DNA of 64,000 nucleotides from Cryomorphaceae bacterium (GTDB taxonomy: Bacteria > Bacteroidota > Bacteroidia > Flavobacteriales > Schleiferiaceae). The stretch is taken from contig JAHEGI010000003.1 of assembly GCA_024639785.1 (NCBI GenBank), forward strand, positions 113,698-177,697, in the 5' to 3' direction. The notes beneath the pieces are model-generated. The model was not told where the DNA came from. It saw only the letters and a list, made by a program, of their open reading frames with translations, and did not search any database. Positions 45,117 through 54,631 of the stretch are shown piece by piece; positions within the stretch are counted from its first letter, which is position 1; each line of letters opens with the position of its first letter. The position numbers and the translations under genes were made by a program.

Positions 45117-45245
45117 TCACGTATACCCCTGGGTCACTGCCACGGAGTCCTGCAAATAGGTTAGCTCCATCGTGTTGTCATCGATGCGTTGGAAAGTCAA
45201 GCTAGCGCCGGAAAATCCTTCTAAGCCGGAATGCACACCCGTTAT
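45117..45245 (-). pseudogene. Possible relic 3' end of a coding sequence
   Basis: One minus-strand frame stays open up to a TGA at 45117-45119 and encodes a protein-like peptide containing GVHSGLEGFSGASLTFQRID and, after NTMELTYLQDS, ends VAVTQGYT. It has no start codon of its own that I can support, and upstream it runs out of frame into the end of the glycosylasparaginase gene. It may be the tail of a deleted gene, or an open frame by chance. Confidence 0.3.
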
Positions 45246-46237
45246 TACGCATCCAACAAGGCCCGTACGTCGACCAATTCTGGCGCTTTCCCTTTTTGGG
45301 CCACGGCATATTGAAATCCGGGGCGCAAGGCAAAGGCGCCTGTTCGGCCCCGCTTGTCTAGGGCAATAAACCCAATTTGTGTGTCTTGAATGCCGGCCTG
45401 GCGGCGTTCAAAGAATTCGTAGATCTTTTGGACCGCCCGCTCGCAAGCCTCCTGCGGGCTAAAACCGCGTTCCATTTCGGAAACCACCCGGTAGGATCCT
45501 ACCACGCGAATGACTTCCTCGCCATGCCCTGTTGCAGTAGCCGCGCCAATGGCTCCGTCCACATAAAGGCCAGCACCAATAATGGGACTGTCCCCTACTC
45601 GACCCCGCATTTTAAAGGCCATACCGCTCGTGGTGCAAATGCCCGCAAGGCGACCTTCCTCGTCCAAGGACAACTGCCCAATGGTGTCGTGGTTTTCAAT
45701 ATTAACGACGGGCTTGTAGTCCGATTTTTCGCGCCACTTCTCCCATTCCCGCTTGGAATCTGGGACCATCAAATCTTGGAGCGGAAAGCCCATTTCCTGG
45801 GCAAATTGACGCGCGCCTTCTCCTACGAGCATGACGTGCGGTGTCTTTTCCATCACGGCCCGAGCAAGCGAACTCACGTGCACCACATTTTCCACCGCGG
45901 CTACCGATCCAATGTTGCCCAAGTGGTCCATGCAGCAGGAATCTAGGGTCACAAAGCCATCGCGATCAGGACGCCCTCCTAAACCCACGGAACGCTCCTT
46001 GGGGTCTGCCTCGCAGAGCTTCACGCCTGCTTCTGTGGCATCCAGGGCAGATCCACCCGCCCTCAGGACCTTCATGGCTTCTGCCGTGGTTTCCAGCCCA
46101 AAGCGCCAGGTAGCGATAGAAACCGGCTCTACGGGCTCGAAGGTATTTGAGCGCGTCGCTGCGCGCAGTTTTGGAGGCAATAAGGCGGTCAGCGCTGCTC
46201 CACCGCTGACGAGCTTGAGGAAATCACTGCGCTTCAT
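45245..46237 (-). CDS. Glycosylasparaginase (N4-(beta-N-acetylglucosaminyl)-L-asparaginase)
   Basis: Cleaves the bond between GlcNAc and asparagine in N-linked glycopeptides. The Ntn hydrolase has a signal-like N-terminus (MKRSDFLKLVSGGAALTALL), so it is exported, and 330 residues from this start. The self-cleavage site and nucleophile are seen in NHDTIGQL (T185), followed by GICTTSGMAFKMRGRVGDSPIIGAGLYVD in two motif blocks and ATGHGEE. The gene overlaps the end of the hexosaminidase gene by 14 bp; the frame is open a further 11 codons upstream. The pair would remove N-glycan cores from glycoproteins. Confidence 0.88.
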   Translation of the reverse strand: MKRSDFLKLVSGGAALTALLPPKLRAATRSNTFEPVEPVSIATWRFGLETTAEAMKVLRAGGSALDATEAGVKLCEADPKERSVGLGGRPDRDGFVTLDSCCMDHLGNIGSVAAVENVVHVSSLARAVMEKTPHVMLVGEGARQFAQEMGFPLQDLMVPDSKREWEKWREKSDYKPVVNIENHDTIGQLSLDEEGRLAGICTTSGMAFKMRGRVGDSPIIGAGLYVDGAIGAATATGHGEEVIRVVGSYRVVSEMERGFSPQEACERAVQKIYEFFERRQAGIQDTQIGFIALDKRGRTGAFALRPGFQYAVAQKGKAPELVDVRALLDA

Positions 46238-47855
46238 CTCCGGTGGCTTTTTCAAATTCATAGGGCGCATAGTTCCAACCCATGGCCTTCAGGCGCTGGA
46301 CATGGTAGTCCATGGCTTCTCGGAAGGCGGCATCTTCGCCCGGGCGCTTGGCCCCAAGCCACAAGACTTCGGACAGGGCGGAAGCGCGTGGCTGAACCAT
46401 GTGTTCGACGTGATCTGAGGTTTCCATGTATTCAGTCCAAACATTCGCCTGAGCGCCCAAAATGTAGGCGTGGTATTCGGCAGGAACCCCTTCGACCGGA
46501 TTAAAGGCATAGACATCCGCCAAAGAATTAAATCCGCCAATGGCCACCGGCTCCTCCTCAGGGTTGTATTGGTAGTGGTCAAAGTACAACGGCTTACCCG
46601 GAGTCATCACCACGTTGTGCTCCATGGAGGCCGCTTGAATACCGCCGCTTACGCCGCGCCAAGACATGACCGCGGCATTGGGGGCTAAGCCGCCTTCTAG
46701 GATCTCGTCCCAGCCAATGATGTTTCGGCCATGGGCATTGAGGTAGCGCTCCATGCGCGTGATGAAGTGCGATTGAAGTTCATGTTCGTTTTTGAGGGAA
46801 TTTCGGGCCATTTCTGCTTGGCACTTGGAACAGGATACCCAGCGGGTCTTGGGGCATTCGTCGCCCCCAATGTGAATTAAGGGCGATGGAAAGATGTCCA
46901 TAATCTCATCCAAGACCCCTTCTAGGAAGGCATATACCTCCGGATTTCCAGCACAGTATACATCGTCAAAGACCCCCCATCCATGGGCCACCTCAAAGGA
47001 GCCACCCGTACAAGAGAGCTCAGGATAGGCTGCCAATGCCGCTAGAGAATGGCCGGGCATTTCAATTTCCGGAATGACGGTAATCCCGCGTTTGGCCGCA
47101 TAGTCCACGATGTGGCGGGCCTCTTCCTGGGTATAAAAGCCTCCGTGGCGGGTGCTGTCAAAGCGTTGTTCGCTGTAGGCTCCCGTTTGGGACGCCGAAC
47201 GCCATGCGCCCACCTCCGTCAGCTTGGGGTATTTTTTGATTTCAATCCGCCAACCTTGGTCCTCCGTCAAATGCCAATGGAAGCGGTTGAACTTGTGCAA
47301 GGCCAAGTTGTCGATGTACTTCTCGATAAATTCAATGGGCATAAAGTGGCGGCAAACGTCCAAATGCATACCGCGGTAGGCATAGCGTGGCTGGTCTTCG
47401 ATGTGCACGGGCGCTATCTCAAAACCGAGCTTTAGTGCCCCCCCCTTTTCTGTGGGCCAATGCTCCACGGGGACGAGTTGCATGAGGGTCGCCAGCGCGT
47501 TGTAGCGTCCGGCATCGCTCTCGGTATGAACTACGATGGAATCGGCGTACACATCTAAACTATACGCCCCCTCTGCACCCTGACCTCCATGGAAATCTTT
47601 CGGAGAATAGCCCCCGCGAAAAACAATGGGGAAACCATCCTCCGCTTGGGGCCAAGCTCCGGTCAACGCAAAGTCCGCGGTCTTCAAATTCACAAAACGA
47701 ACGGGCTGCTCTAAAATGGCAGGAGATTGCCCCTCTTCGACTTCAACGAGTAGGGGCTGAGGAACCATGCTCACCGGGCTTACAGCAGGTGTAATCGGCA
47801 TAGACTGACACGCCATAAGGGCGGCCAATGGCATCAGAACAAGGAATTTCTTCAT
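46224..47855 (-). CDS. Beta-N-acetylhexosaminidase, GH20, lipoprotein
   Basis: Removes terminal beta-linked GlcNAc or GalNAc from glycans. The 543-residue protein starts with a lipoprotein signal (lipobox cysteine 16 in LMAC). A GH20b-like domain occupies about residues 30-155, followed by the GH20 barrel: YRGMHLDVCRHF, FHWHLTEDQGWRIEIKKYP, VIPEIEMPGH and the catalytic pair D332-E333 in HIGGDECPKTRW. It should be attached to the outer membrane. Co-transcribed with the glycosylasparaginase gene, which fits stepwise N-glycan breakdown; chitin or peptidoglycan fragments are alternative substrates. Confidence 0.92.
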   Translation of the reverse strand: MKKFLVLMPLAALMACQSMPITPAVSPVSMVPQPLLVEVEEGQSPAILEQPVRFVNLKTADFALTGAWPQAEDGFPIVFRGGYSPKDFHGGQGAEGAYSLDVYADSIVVHTESDAGRYNALATLMQLVPVEHWPTEKGGALKLGFEIAPVHIEDQPRYAYRGMHLDVCRHFMPIEFIEKYIDNLALHKFNRFHWHLTEDQGWRIEIKKYPKLTEVGAWRSASQTGAYSEQRFDSTRHGGFYTQEEARHIVDYAAKRGITVIPEIEMPGHSLAALAAYPELSCTGGSFEVAHGWGVFDDVYCAGNPEVYAFLEGVLDEIMDIFPSPLIHIGGDECPKTRWVSCSKCQAEMARNSLKNEHELQSHFITRMERYLNAHGRNIIGWDEILEGGLAPNAAVMSWRGVSGGIQAASMEHNVVMTPGKPLYFDHYQYNPEEEPVAIGGFNSLADVYAFNPVEGVPAEYHAYILGAQANVWTEYMETSDHVEHMVQPRASALSEVLWLGAKRPGEDAAFREAMDYHVQRLKAMGWNYAPYEFEKATGDEAQ

Positions 47856-47903
47856 ACGTACATAGGCTTTCCCCTAAGGTACGCAGGATGGAGGCTCTCT
47901 GAT

Positions 47904-50177
47904 TTAGAAGCTGTAGCGAATCGCCGTTTGAATGTTCCGCCCAGGGGCATTGATGCCGCTGGCGAACGTTCGGTACTGCGTGTCTAGGATGTTTTGAATT
48001 CCTAGCTGCCAGAAAAGCCCATTCCCTGCTTTAAACGCGACACTAACATTCCAAGTAATCCAAGCAGGCATGCCTTCCGGGGTTGCATACTGTTCATTGT
48101 CCTCCCCATTCAGTTGGTACTTTTCGATATGCTTCCATCCGTTGCCGAGCATGTAGAGATCCACATTCCAGGCCTTGTACAACCAGTTTAAACTGAGCTT
48201 ACCCGAAACCGGAGGGATGTGATCCAGGTTCCCTCGTTGAGGAAATCCCACAAAACCTTGCGTACCCTGCAGAATGCCCATGGCTTTCCAATAGCCCGAA
48301 AGATTCACGGTGCTCCGAACGGAATACCCCACGATGGTTGCACTCTGCACATTTTCCTGAGCATATACGCCTGAGAGCATGCCGTCATACATCACGGAGT
48401 CCATCCCATTGAGTTCTGAAGGCTGGACCATCAGCGCGTCGGTCAATGCCGTGGTATAGATATTCCACTCGAGACTGTGGCCTCCACGAAGAACACGGAT
48501 GTTGCCTATTTCAGCGGTAAACGCTTGCTCTGGGCGCAATTTAGGATTGGGCACAATCAGCATACCGGGGGCTGTTTCGAAGACCTTGGATACATCATCA
48601 ATGTTCGGGACGCGATAGGCCGATGATAAGGCCGCGGAGTATTTATTGCTTTCAGTCGGAGTGTAAATCACCCCCATGCTTCCAGAAGCCACGGGCATCC
48701 GCTGATAAATGAAATCATATGGAAAAGGGAAGAATTCCTTGTTCACAAATTCACTGTAAAGCACTGAATTCCCAATGCGAAAGCCTTCGGTCAACGTAAT
48801 CTCAGGACTTATTTGGTTGATATGGGTAGCAAATGCCGCGAGGGAGTACATCTCATTTCTACCCCCGGGATAACGCGAATCCAAAGACATTCTTGGGCCA
48901 TCATTGAAAATATCTTGAGCAAAAGCTGAAGAGCGCACCGTTTGAAACCATCCATCGACCCCTGCACGCAACGTATTGCTCCCCCAACGCTTCATGGCAT
49001 CTGAATTGAAGCCATTGACCATGACCTGTTCAATCCTTGACTGCAAAACCGCGTGGCCAAATTTTCGATTCATCCGGCTCTCCTCCACATTTTGATGGTA
49101 CATCAAGACAGAAACCCCATCAAAGCCCAATAAATTCAACGCGTCCCATTTGTAGCTCGCCATGAGCCTTTTTTGAGGACCATAATACCAATCGCCATGC
49201 TTCAATCCTGAACCACTTGGGTCGGTCAAACGATCGTAACGTGGGACATTGGTGGAGGTCGATGCTTGAATGTTCAAAGTATTTCGACGGTCACGGCGAT
49301 TTCTAAACAGAATTTTTTGGACCAAATCATATTGGCTGTAGCCACTACCCTTTTGGATCCATGGAGTGGGATTTGCGACCAACGAATCACCCTGGGACAG
49401 GCGCATGGCGTAAAAATCTCTTTGGCCATAAAGACTTCCATAGAATGGGTTGATCCGCTTACCCCCGCGCAGGTCGCCAAATTCAGATTCTGTCAAGGAC
49501 GTGTAAAAGGCCCAGCGCAGGTTCGAGCTCGACAACTCCACATGCTTCGCCCAGCTCTGGGTGGCCGTGCTGTATTTGGCATATACCTGCCCAGAAAACC
49601 GGGGACCATCGATCGAAAATGAAGGGTTTTTGGTGAAGAAATGGACTAAACCGCCCATAGCATCGCTACCAAAGGCGTTTGACGTTGGGCCAAAAGCGAC
49701 TTCCACGCGTTCTAGCGCAAAGGGATCTACCGTGATGGCATTTTGAAGGTGTCCCGACCGGTAGATTAAGTTGTTCATGCGAACCCCGTCTACGACCAGG
49801 AGCACCCGGTTCGCCTCCATTCCACGGAGGGTAATTGAACCACCGCCCAGTTGACTTTTTTGGACCGTGATACCCTGTACATTACTCAAAACATCCACGG
49901 TATTCGAGGCCAAGGAGGTTTGAATCGACCCTTGACTAATTACAGCGACCTCTTGAATGACTTTTCGCTTGTTTTCGACCGACCGATAGGCGGAGACCAC
50001 CACTTCGTTGAGCGGATTGTACACACTATCCGGTTCGGCTTTCACTACCCAGTTGGGAGCGGATGGGTTCGACACGCGAAATTCAATGTAGGCGCGTTCC
50101 ACCTCCACCTGAGCACTCAGCGTGTGGCTCACAACCAATACCAGAATAAAGACTAAAATGGAGGAGTAGGTTTTCAA
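47904..50177 (-). CDS. TonB-dependent receptor
   Basis: An outer-membrane transporter of 757 residues. A signal peptide (ending LSAQ) is followed by a short region and then the plug (about 48-180: NEVVVSAYRSVENKR, DVLSNVQGITVQKSQLGGGSITLRGM, RVLLVVDGVRMNN). The barrel ends in a C-terminal phenylalanine (TAIRYSF). It lacks a carboxypeptidase-like domain, so it is of the classical siderophore, haem or vitamin kind. Substrate unknown. Expressed from a TATATTTG promoter about 50 bp upstream. Confidence 0.9.
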   Translation of the reverse strand: MKTYSSILVFILVLVVSHTLSAQVEVERAYIEFRVSNPSAPNWVVKAEPDSVYNPLNEVVVSAYRSVENKRKVIQEVAVISQGSIQTSLASNTVDVLSNVQGITVQKSQLGGGSITLRGMEANRVLLVVDGVRMNNLIYRSGHLQNAITVDPFALERVEVAFGPTSNAFGSDAMGGLVHFFTKNPSFSIDGPRFSGQVYAKYSTATQSWAKHVELSSSNLRWAFYTSLTESEFGDLRGGKRINPFYGSLYGQRDFYAMRLSQGDSLVANPTPWIQKGSGYSQYDLVQKILFRNRRDRRNTLNIQASTSTNVPRYDRLTDPSGSGLKHGDWYYGPQKRLMASYKWDALNLLGFDGVSVLMYHQNVEESRMNRKFGHAVLQSRIEQVMVNGFNSDAMKRWGSNTLRAGVDGWFQTVRSSAFAQDIFNDGPRMSLDSRYPGGRNEMYSLAAFATHINQISPEITLTEGFRIGNSVLYSEFVNKEFFPFPYDFIYQRMPVASGSMGVIYTPTESNKYSAALSSAYRVPNIDDVSKVFETAPGMLIVPNPKLRPEQAFTAEIGNIRVLRGGHSLEWNIYTTALTDALMVQPSELNGMDSVMYDGMLSGVYAQENVQSATIVGYSVRSTVNLSGYWKAMGILQGTQGFVGFPQRGNLDHIPPVSGKLSLNWLYKAWNVDLYMLGNGWKHIEKYQLNGEDNEQYATPEGMPAWITWNVSVAFKAGNGLFWQLGIQNILDTQYRTFASGINAPGRNIQTAIRYSF

Positions 50178-50225
50178 CTATGGGCTATTCTAATCAGTGC
50201 GTCTCAATAGTTACAAAGCCTGTGC

Positions 50226-50233
50226 CAAATATA
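50226..50233 (-). promoter_or_regulatory. TAnnTTTG -7 element of the TonB receptor gene
   Basis: The minus strand reads TATATTTG, a full match, giving a leader of about 40 nt. Confidence 0.6.
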
Positions 50234-50242
50234 TATCCACCT

Positions 50243-50250
50243 TACCTTTA
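50243..50250 (+). promoter_or_regulatory. -7 element, leaderless, of yaaA
   Basis: TACCTTTA, one mismatch to TAnnTTTG, 5 nt before the yaaA ATG and 9 bp from the opposed TonB receptor promoter. Confidence 0.4.
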
Positions 50251-50255
50251 AAGGC

Positions 50256-50990
50256 ATGAAGTTGCTCCTTTCCTCCGCCAAGACCATGGGCCCCACCACC
50301 CTTATAGCTGCCCAAAGTCCTGAGTTTCTTCCTGATGCCGCCAAACTTATGGGCCATCTCAAAAGGTGGAACGTAAAAAAAGTCGCGGAATTCTACGGAA
50401 CATCCGCCAGTTTGAGCCAAAAGGTGCTCAACCTGATTGACGCCTGGAATATGGAAACGCACGCCAAGGGCGGCGCAGCGGCTTTGGGTCAATTTAAAGG
50501 TGAGGCCTTTTCAAAGCTGAATGTAGAACAGATGTTGCCAGAGATTCAAGCGTATGCCCTACAGAACATACTCATTGGATCAGGGCTCTATGGATTGTTG
50601 AGAGGAGACGATGCCATCATGCCATACCGACTCGACATGGACCAAAAAGTCGGTCAAACCGGACTCAAAAGCTATTGGCGAACCAAAGGATCTAGTTTTC
50701 TACGGGAAGTCTGCGCTGACAAGAGCCTCATCAATCTGGCTTCCGCCGAATATGGTCAGGCCTATGATCGAGCAGGAATAGATGTGTATGAAGTGGATTT
50801 TTGGCAAGTAACACAAGGAAAGCGAAAGGCCATGTCCGTATTCAGTAAACAAGCTAGGGGACTTATGGCTAGGCACTTATGCCATCATTCATCCGATGGC
50901 CTGGAGGCTCTAGAGGGATTCTGCGAAGAAGGATATCGCTTGGTCGAACGCGCGGATGGCGGGAAGCGCTTTGTATTCGAACGGACCTAG
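50256..50990 (+). CDS. yaaA: Peroxide stress protein YaaA (UPF0246 family)
   Basis: A 244-residue cytosolic protein of the YaaA/DUF328 family, which in E. coli limits iron-driven DNA damage under peroxide stress and binds DNA. Family motifs seen: LLLSSAKTMG at the start, LIGSGLYGLLR, YRLDM, INLASAEYGQA and the RGLMARHLC segment, with normal length. It stands alone, divergent from the TonB receptor gene. Confidence 0.88.
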   Translation: MKLLLSSAKTMGPTTLIAAQSPEFLPDAAKLMGHLKRWNVKKVAEFYGTSASLSQKVLNLIDAWNMETHAKGGAAALGQFKGEAFSKLNVEQMLPEIQAYALQNILIGSGLYGLLRGDDAIMPYRLDMDQKVGQTGLKSYWRTKGSSFLREVCADKSLINLASAEYGQAYDRAGIDVYEVDFWQVTQGKRKAMSVFSKQARGLMARHLCHHSSDGLEALEGFCEEGYRLVERADGGKRFVFERT

Positions 50991-51003
50991 CGCATTCGGA
51001 AAG

Positions 51004-52680
51004 TTAGCGCAGCAGGTGAAGCGTTCCATGGCTGACTGCCACATCGGGAACATCTGAATTCCCGGATCGAATCACCACAAAGTACACCCCATCCGGCGCA
51101 GCCTTTCCGGCAATCCGCCCATCCCAACCTTGCGTGATGCTTTGGCTGCGATACACTTCTTGTCCCCAGCGACTAAACACGGTCCACTCCGCCCAATCGA
51201 CATAGGTGAACTTCGGTAAGAAAAGGTCATTGACTCCATCGCCATTTGGAGTGAACACATTCGGCATGTCGACTTCGGGAATGACGCGCAGCGGGAAACA
51301 TAAACTATCTCCACAGCCACTGGGAAAGGTTAAGTAAAAACAAATCTCTTCCGGACGCTCACTGAATTGGCTAGGGATTGGCCCCGAAAACCATGTATCT
51401 AATGCCTCCGACGCGTTGAAATTCCAAACTTGTCCACTCGGCTGAATGCCCGCGGGTTTAAATGACACAGTCACCTGACTACCGTCGGGGAATTGACTCC
51501 CCCAACCTGGGCCTTGCACCTGAAATTTATAGCACGATGCTTGGGCGTTGGGGTTAATAATGGCTGGAAGGGACAGCAACTGGCCGCTTAAAGGGTCCAC
51601 CGCACAGGTAAGGGTAGAATCAAACCCCACGGTCAAGCTCGGGGCCGGAGCCACGAGAATAGTCTGAAGCGGACGAGTATCCCGACATCCATGATTCGTT
51701 ACGACGGTTAAAGTCCCCGAATAACTTCCTTCGCTCGCATAGCAATGCGACGGGAACCGCCCTGTATCTTGAGTTCCATCGCCCCAGTCCCATTGGCGCC
51801 ATACGATCTGACCTGGGGCTTCGACCATTGAACTATCTGCCCATTGGATGCATATGCCAGGACAGCCGAGGGTATCCGACGCATAGGCTGCGGGTTGCGG
51901 AACGGGATAAGGTTGCACATTCAGTGTAGCCGATGCTGTGCATGCATAGGTGAATTGAATGTCATCTAAGCCAAAGTCGTTCCCCGCCAAAAGCGTGCTC
52001 ACACTTTCAATGAGCACCACGGCATTTCCGCTTGCCGGTACGGTAAATGGGAAGGTGTAGTTTCCCCAAACACCCACCGTCGTGGGGGTAGTTTGATTAC
52101 TCCCGATCACCGTCCCGTTGATTTTCACTCGGAACTGACCGGCAGGCGTCGCCAAGGTGAGCATCCAAAGCGATAAAGTTGCACTGGACCCTGCAGGCAA
52201 GGCCACGGTCTGAGACCAAATCGTCTTGATCCCACTCGTAGAACCATTAATAATCATGTAATTCCCCGTGCCCGTTGTGTGGTCACCCCATGCGGCAAAA
52301 TTGGGATGCACGGCGTTGGCACTTGGGCCAACTGCGTAGGTTCCTTCGTTCCAAATACTGGTCGGACTATAAATATACTGGGTACCAAAGCCGGTATTCC
52401 CGTTGGAAAAATTCCAATTAACCGCATTCTGACTTCCGGAACTACTCGAGGTCACTGTATAGCTCATTGCCGAATCCATGTACACCATGGGATTTGGGCA
52501 GTTGCTACAACTCAGGCCAGTACTTGGGGTCCAAGTATACGCCGTACCCCCTGACACACTCACCGACATACTATCCCCTGGACAGGTGTTTACGCTCGAT
52601 GGACTCACCGTTAAGTTGCACTGACCACGCATGCCGCTGGCGAGCAAAGTCAGGAAACATATTAGGAAGATTCGACGCAT
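51004..52680 (-). CDS. Secreted protein with PKD domain and CHU_C type IX sorting domain
   Basis: A 558-residue exported protein. The start at 52680 gives the signal peptide (MRRIFLICFLTLLASGMRGQ); the longer frame has no signal. Segments: an immunoglobulin-like start (CNLTVSPSSVNTCPGD), a carbohydrate-binding or lectin-like beta region with a DDIQF motif, a PKD domain (WRQWDWGDGTQDTGRFPSHCY), and a C-terminal CHU_C/gliding-associated domain (NVFTPNGDGVNDLF, FSRWGQEVYRS, GWDGRIAGKAAPDGVYF), the type B signal for the type IX secretion system. Probably a surface adhesin-like protein; binding partner unknown. Divergent from the M28 peptidase gene. Confidence 0.88.
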   Translation of the reverse strand: MRRIFLICFLTLLASGMRGQCNLTVSPSSVNTCPGDSMSVSVSGGTAYTWTPSTGLSCSNCPNPMVYMDSAMSYTVTSSSSGSQNAVNWNFSNGNTGFGTQYIYSPTSIWNEGTYAVGPSANAVHPNFAAWGDHTTGTGNYMIINGSTSGIKTIWSQTVALPAGSSATLSLWMLTLATPAGQFRVKINGTVIGSNQTTPTTVGVWGNYTFPFTVPASGNAVVLIESVSTLLAGNDFGLDDIQFTYACTASATLNVQPYPVPQPAAYASDTLGCPGICIQWADSSMVEAPGQIVWRQWDWGDGTQDTGRFPSHCYASEGSYSGTLTVVTNHGCRDTRPLQTILVAPAPSLTVGFDSTLTCAVDPLSGQLLSLPAIINPNAQASCYKFQVQGPGWGSQFPDGSQVTVSFKPAGIQPSGQVWNFNASEALDTWFSGPIPSQFSERPEEICFYLTFPSGCGDSLCFPLRVIPEVDMPNVFTPNGDGVNDLFLPKFTYVDWAEWTVFSRWGQEVYRSQSITQGWDGRIAGKAAPDGVYFVVIRSGNSDVPDVAVSHGTLHLLR

Positions 52681-52732
52681 ATAAAGCCAAGGTACAAACC
52701 AAGGAACATTGTATAATGTGTATCTTCTGCAC

Positions 52733-54547
52733 ATGAAAACATGGTGGAATAAATTGAGCTTTTTTGTCTTTTTGCTTTGGGTCGCTCCAAATGTCTGCGC
52801 GCAGAGCAATTTTACTGTCACCTCCTCGGTTGCTAATTCGGTCCTTCATGGAGTCTTTGACCCAACCACCTATGCACTGGGGAGCACAGCTACCCCAAGA
52901 GCTATTAGCGCATCCATCTACCAAGACTTGAATGCCGACAGCCTCAAAGCGTACATCGTGCATTTGGCCAGCTTTGAAAACCGCAATACGGGGAGCGACA
53001 CGGCTTCCTCCACACGCGGGATTGGCGCGGCGCGACGATGGGTCTACCAGTCGTTTCAGCGTTTCGCGAGCCAACAGAATGGACGCCTGATCCCCTCCTA
53101 CTTCCAATTTGATCAAGGAATCTGCGGTATGGGGCAGCACCGGAACATTCTTGCCGTCCTTCCCGGGACGGATACGGCGAATCATCAAATGATCTTGATC
53201 GAGGGGCATATGGACAGCCGTTGCGACACGCCTTGCGACACGGCATGCTTGGCCGAAGGGGTGGAAGACAATGCCAGCGGCACCGCGCTTGTGATGGAAT
53301 TGGCCCGAATCATGTCTTCCCACGAGTACCCCGCCACCCTGGTCTTCATGGTGACCATTGGTGAAGAGCAAGGGCTCTATGGGGCAGGCGCCTTCGCCCA
53401 GTATGCGGATCAAGAAAACCTGCCCATCGCAGCCGTCTTTAACAACGACGTGATCGGTGGAATCATTTGCGGTCAGACCTCCTCCGCGCCCTCTTGCCCG
53501 GGCGTCAACGCCATTGACAGTACGCAGGTGCGCCTCTTTTCGGCTGGCAGTTTTAATTCAGCCCACAAGCAGCTTGCACGCTATGTCAAGCTGCAGCATC
53601 AAGAGGAATTGAGCGCCATCGGGTCGGCTCAAGGCGGATGGAAAGGCGTGCCCATGCAAGTGTCTGTTATGGCCGCAGAGGACCGCACAGGGCGTGGCGG
53701 CGACCACATCCCATTCCGCCAACGCGGGTTTTCCGCGATTCGCTTTACCTCCGCCAATGAACATGGAAATGCCAGCAATGGACCGGGCTACACCGACCGG
53801 CAGCACACGTCGGGCGACGTTTTGGGAGCGGATACCAATGGCGACGGCGAAGTGGACAGTTTCTATGTAGACTTCCATTATTTGGGCCGAAATGCCTTGA
53901 TCAACGCGAATGCCGCCGTGATGGCGGCCTATGCCCCGCCGCCTCCTTCGGATGTTTTTGTGGTCGGCTCGTATACGCCGAACAATGGTTCTACCATTAC
54001 CGCTTTTTTTGAAGTATCCACCTGGACGCCAGAATCTGAAGTTCGAATCATGGTTCGGACTGCTCTGACCGAATTTGACACGATGACCGCCGAATTATCC
54101 AGCGGTCCTAATCATTGGATCGGTGGTGTCCCTTCTGCAAATGTCTATTTCATCAGCGCCTGTGCGGTTCGAACTATGCCAGACGGCCAGAAACTAGAAA
54201 GCCTCTTCAGTGAAGAAAAGATGGTTTTGGCTGGGCAAATTGGCCTCGAGGAACATGAGACCGTTGAAGTGACAGCTCCCTTCGAACTCCTTCAAAACCG
54301 CCCGAATCCCTTCGATGAATCCACCTGGATTGGGGTGCATGTAGCTGAAAGCCAAACGCCCACAAAAGGCGAGATCCGGGTGACCGACCTCCAAGGACGC
54401 TTGCTGGAAATCATTCACATCCCGCTAGAGCCGGGCTTGAACGAAGTCCTGTACGACCATGGCTACGGACAGGTGGGCACCTATACTTATAGTTTATTCG
54501 TAGGGGGTGAATGCGTGGGAACGAAGCAGATGATCTTTGCGAATTGA
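52733..54547 (+). CDS. Secreted M28-family zinc peptidase with type IX sorting tail
   Basis: A 604-residue exported aminopeptidase-like enzyme. The signal peptide ends NVCAQ. The M28 metal ligands are visible as H-x-D in EGHMDSRCD, D in VEDNASGTAL, the EE pair in TIGEEQGLYG, D in NNDVIGG and H in DRQHTSGD. The DTPCDTACLAEG loop adds two cysteines. The C-terminus (LLQNRPNPFDEST to a final KQMIFAN) is a Por/type A sorting domain, so the enzyme is surface or extracellular. The start at 52733 is fixed by the signal peptide. Neighbour of two other type IX cargo genes. Confidence 0.9.
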   Translation: MKTWWNKLSFFVFLLWVAPNVCAQSNFTVTSSVANSVLHGVFDPTTYALGSTATPRAISASIYQDLNADSLKAYIVHLASFENRNTGSDTASSTRGIGAARRWVYQSFQRFASQQNGRLIPSYFQFDQGICGMGQHRNILAVLPGTDTANHQMILIEGHMDSRCDTPCDTACLAEGVEDNASGTALVMELARIMSSHEYPATLVFMVTIGEEQGLYGAGAFAQYADQENLPIAAVFNNDVIGGIICGQTSSAPSCPGVNAIDSTQVRLFSAGSFNSAHKQLARYVKLQHQEELSAIGSAQGGWKGVPMQVSVMAAEDRTGRGGDHIPFRQRGFSAIRFTSANEHGNASNGPGYTDRQHTSGDVLGADTNGDGEVDSFYVDFHYLGRNALINANAAVMAAYAPPPPSDVFVVGSYTPNNGSTITAFFEVSTWTPESEVRIMVRTALTEFDTMTAELSSGPNHWIGGVPSANVYFISACAVRTMPDGQKLESLFSEEKMVLAGQIGLEEHETVEVTAPFELLQNRPNPFDESTWIGVHVAESQTPTKGEIRVTDLQGRLLEIIHIPLEPGLNEVLYDHGYGQVGTYTYSLFVGGECVGTKQMIFAN

Positions 54548-54631
54548 TCGAAATCGCAGGTATTCAAGCTTTTATGTGTTGATATCTTTCTGTAACTTGG
54601 TCAAAGAAACATAACCACCTAAACGAAACTT

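Noticed and set aside
52571..53413. Minus-strand open frame of 280 codons opposite the M28 peptidase
   Set aside because: It overlaps a real gene with intact zinc ligands and signal peptide; the translated product has no domain and is an antisense shadow.
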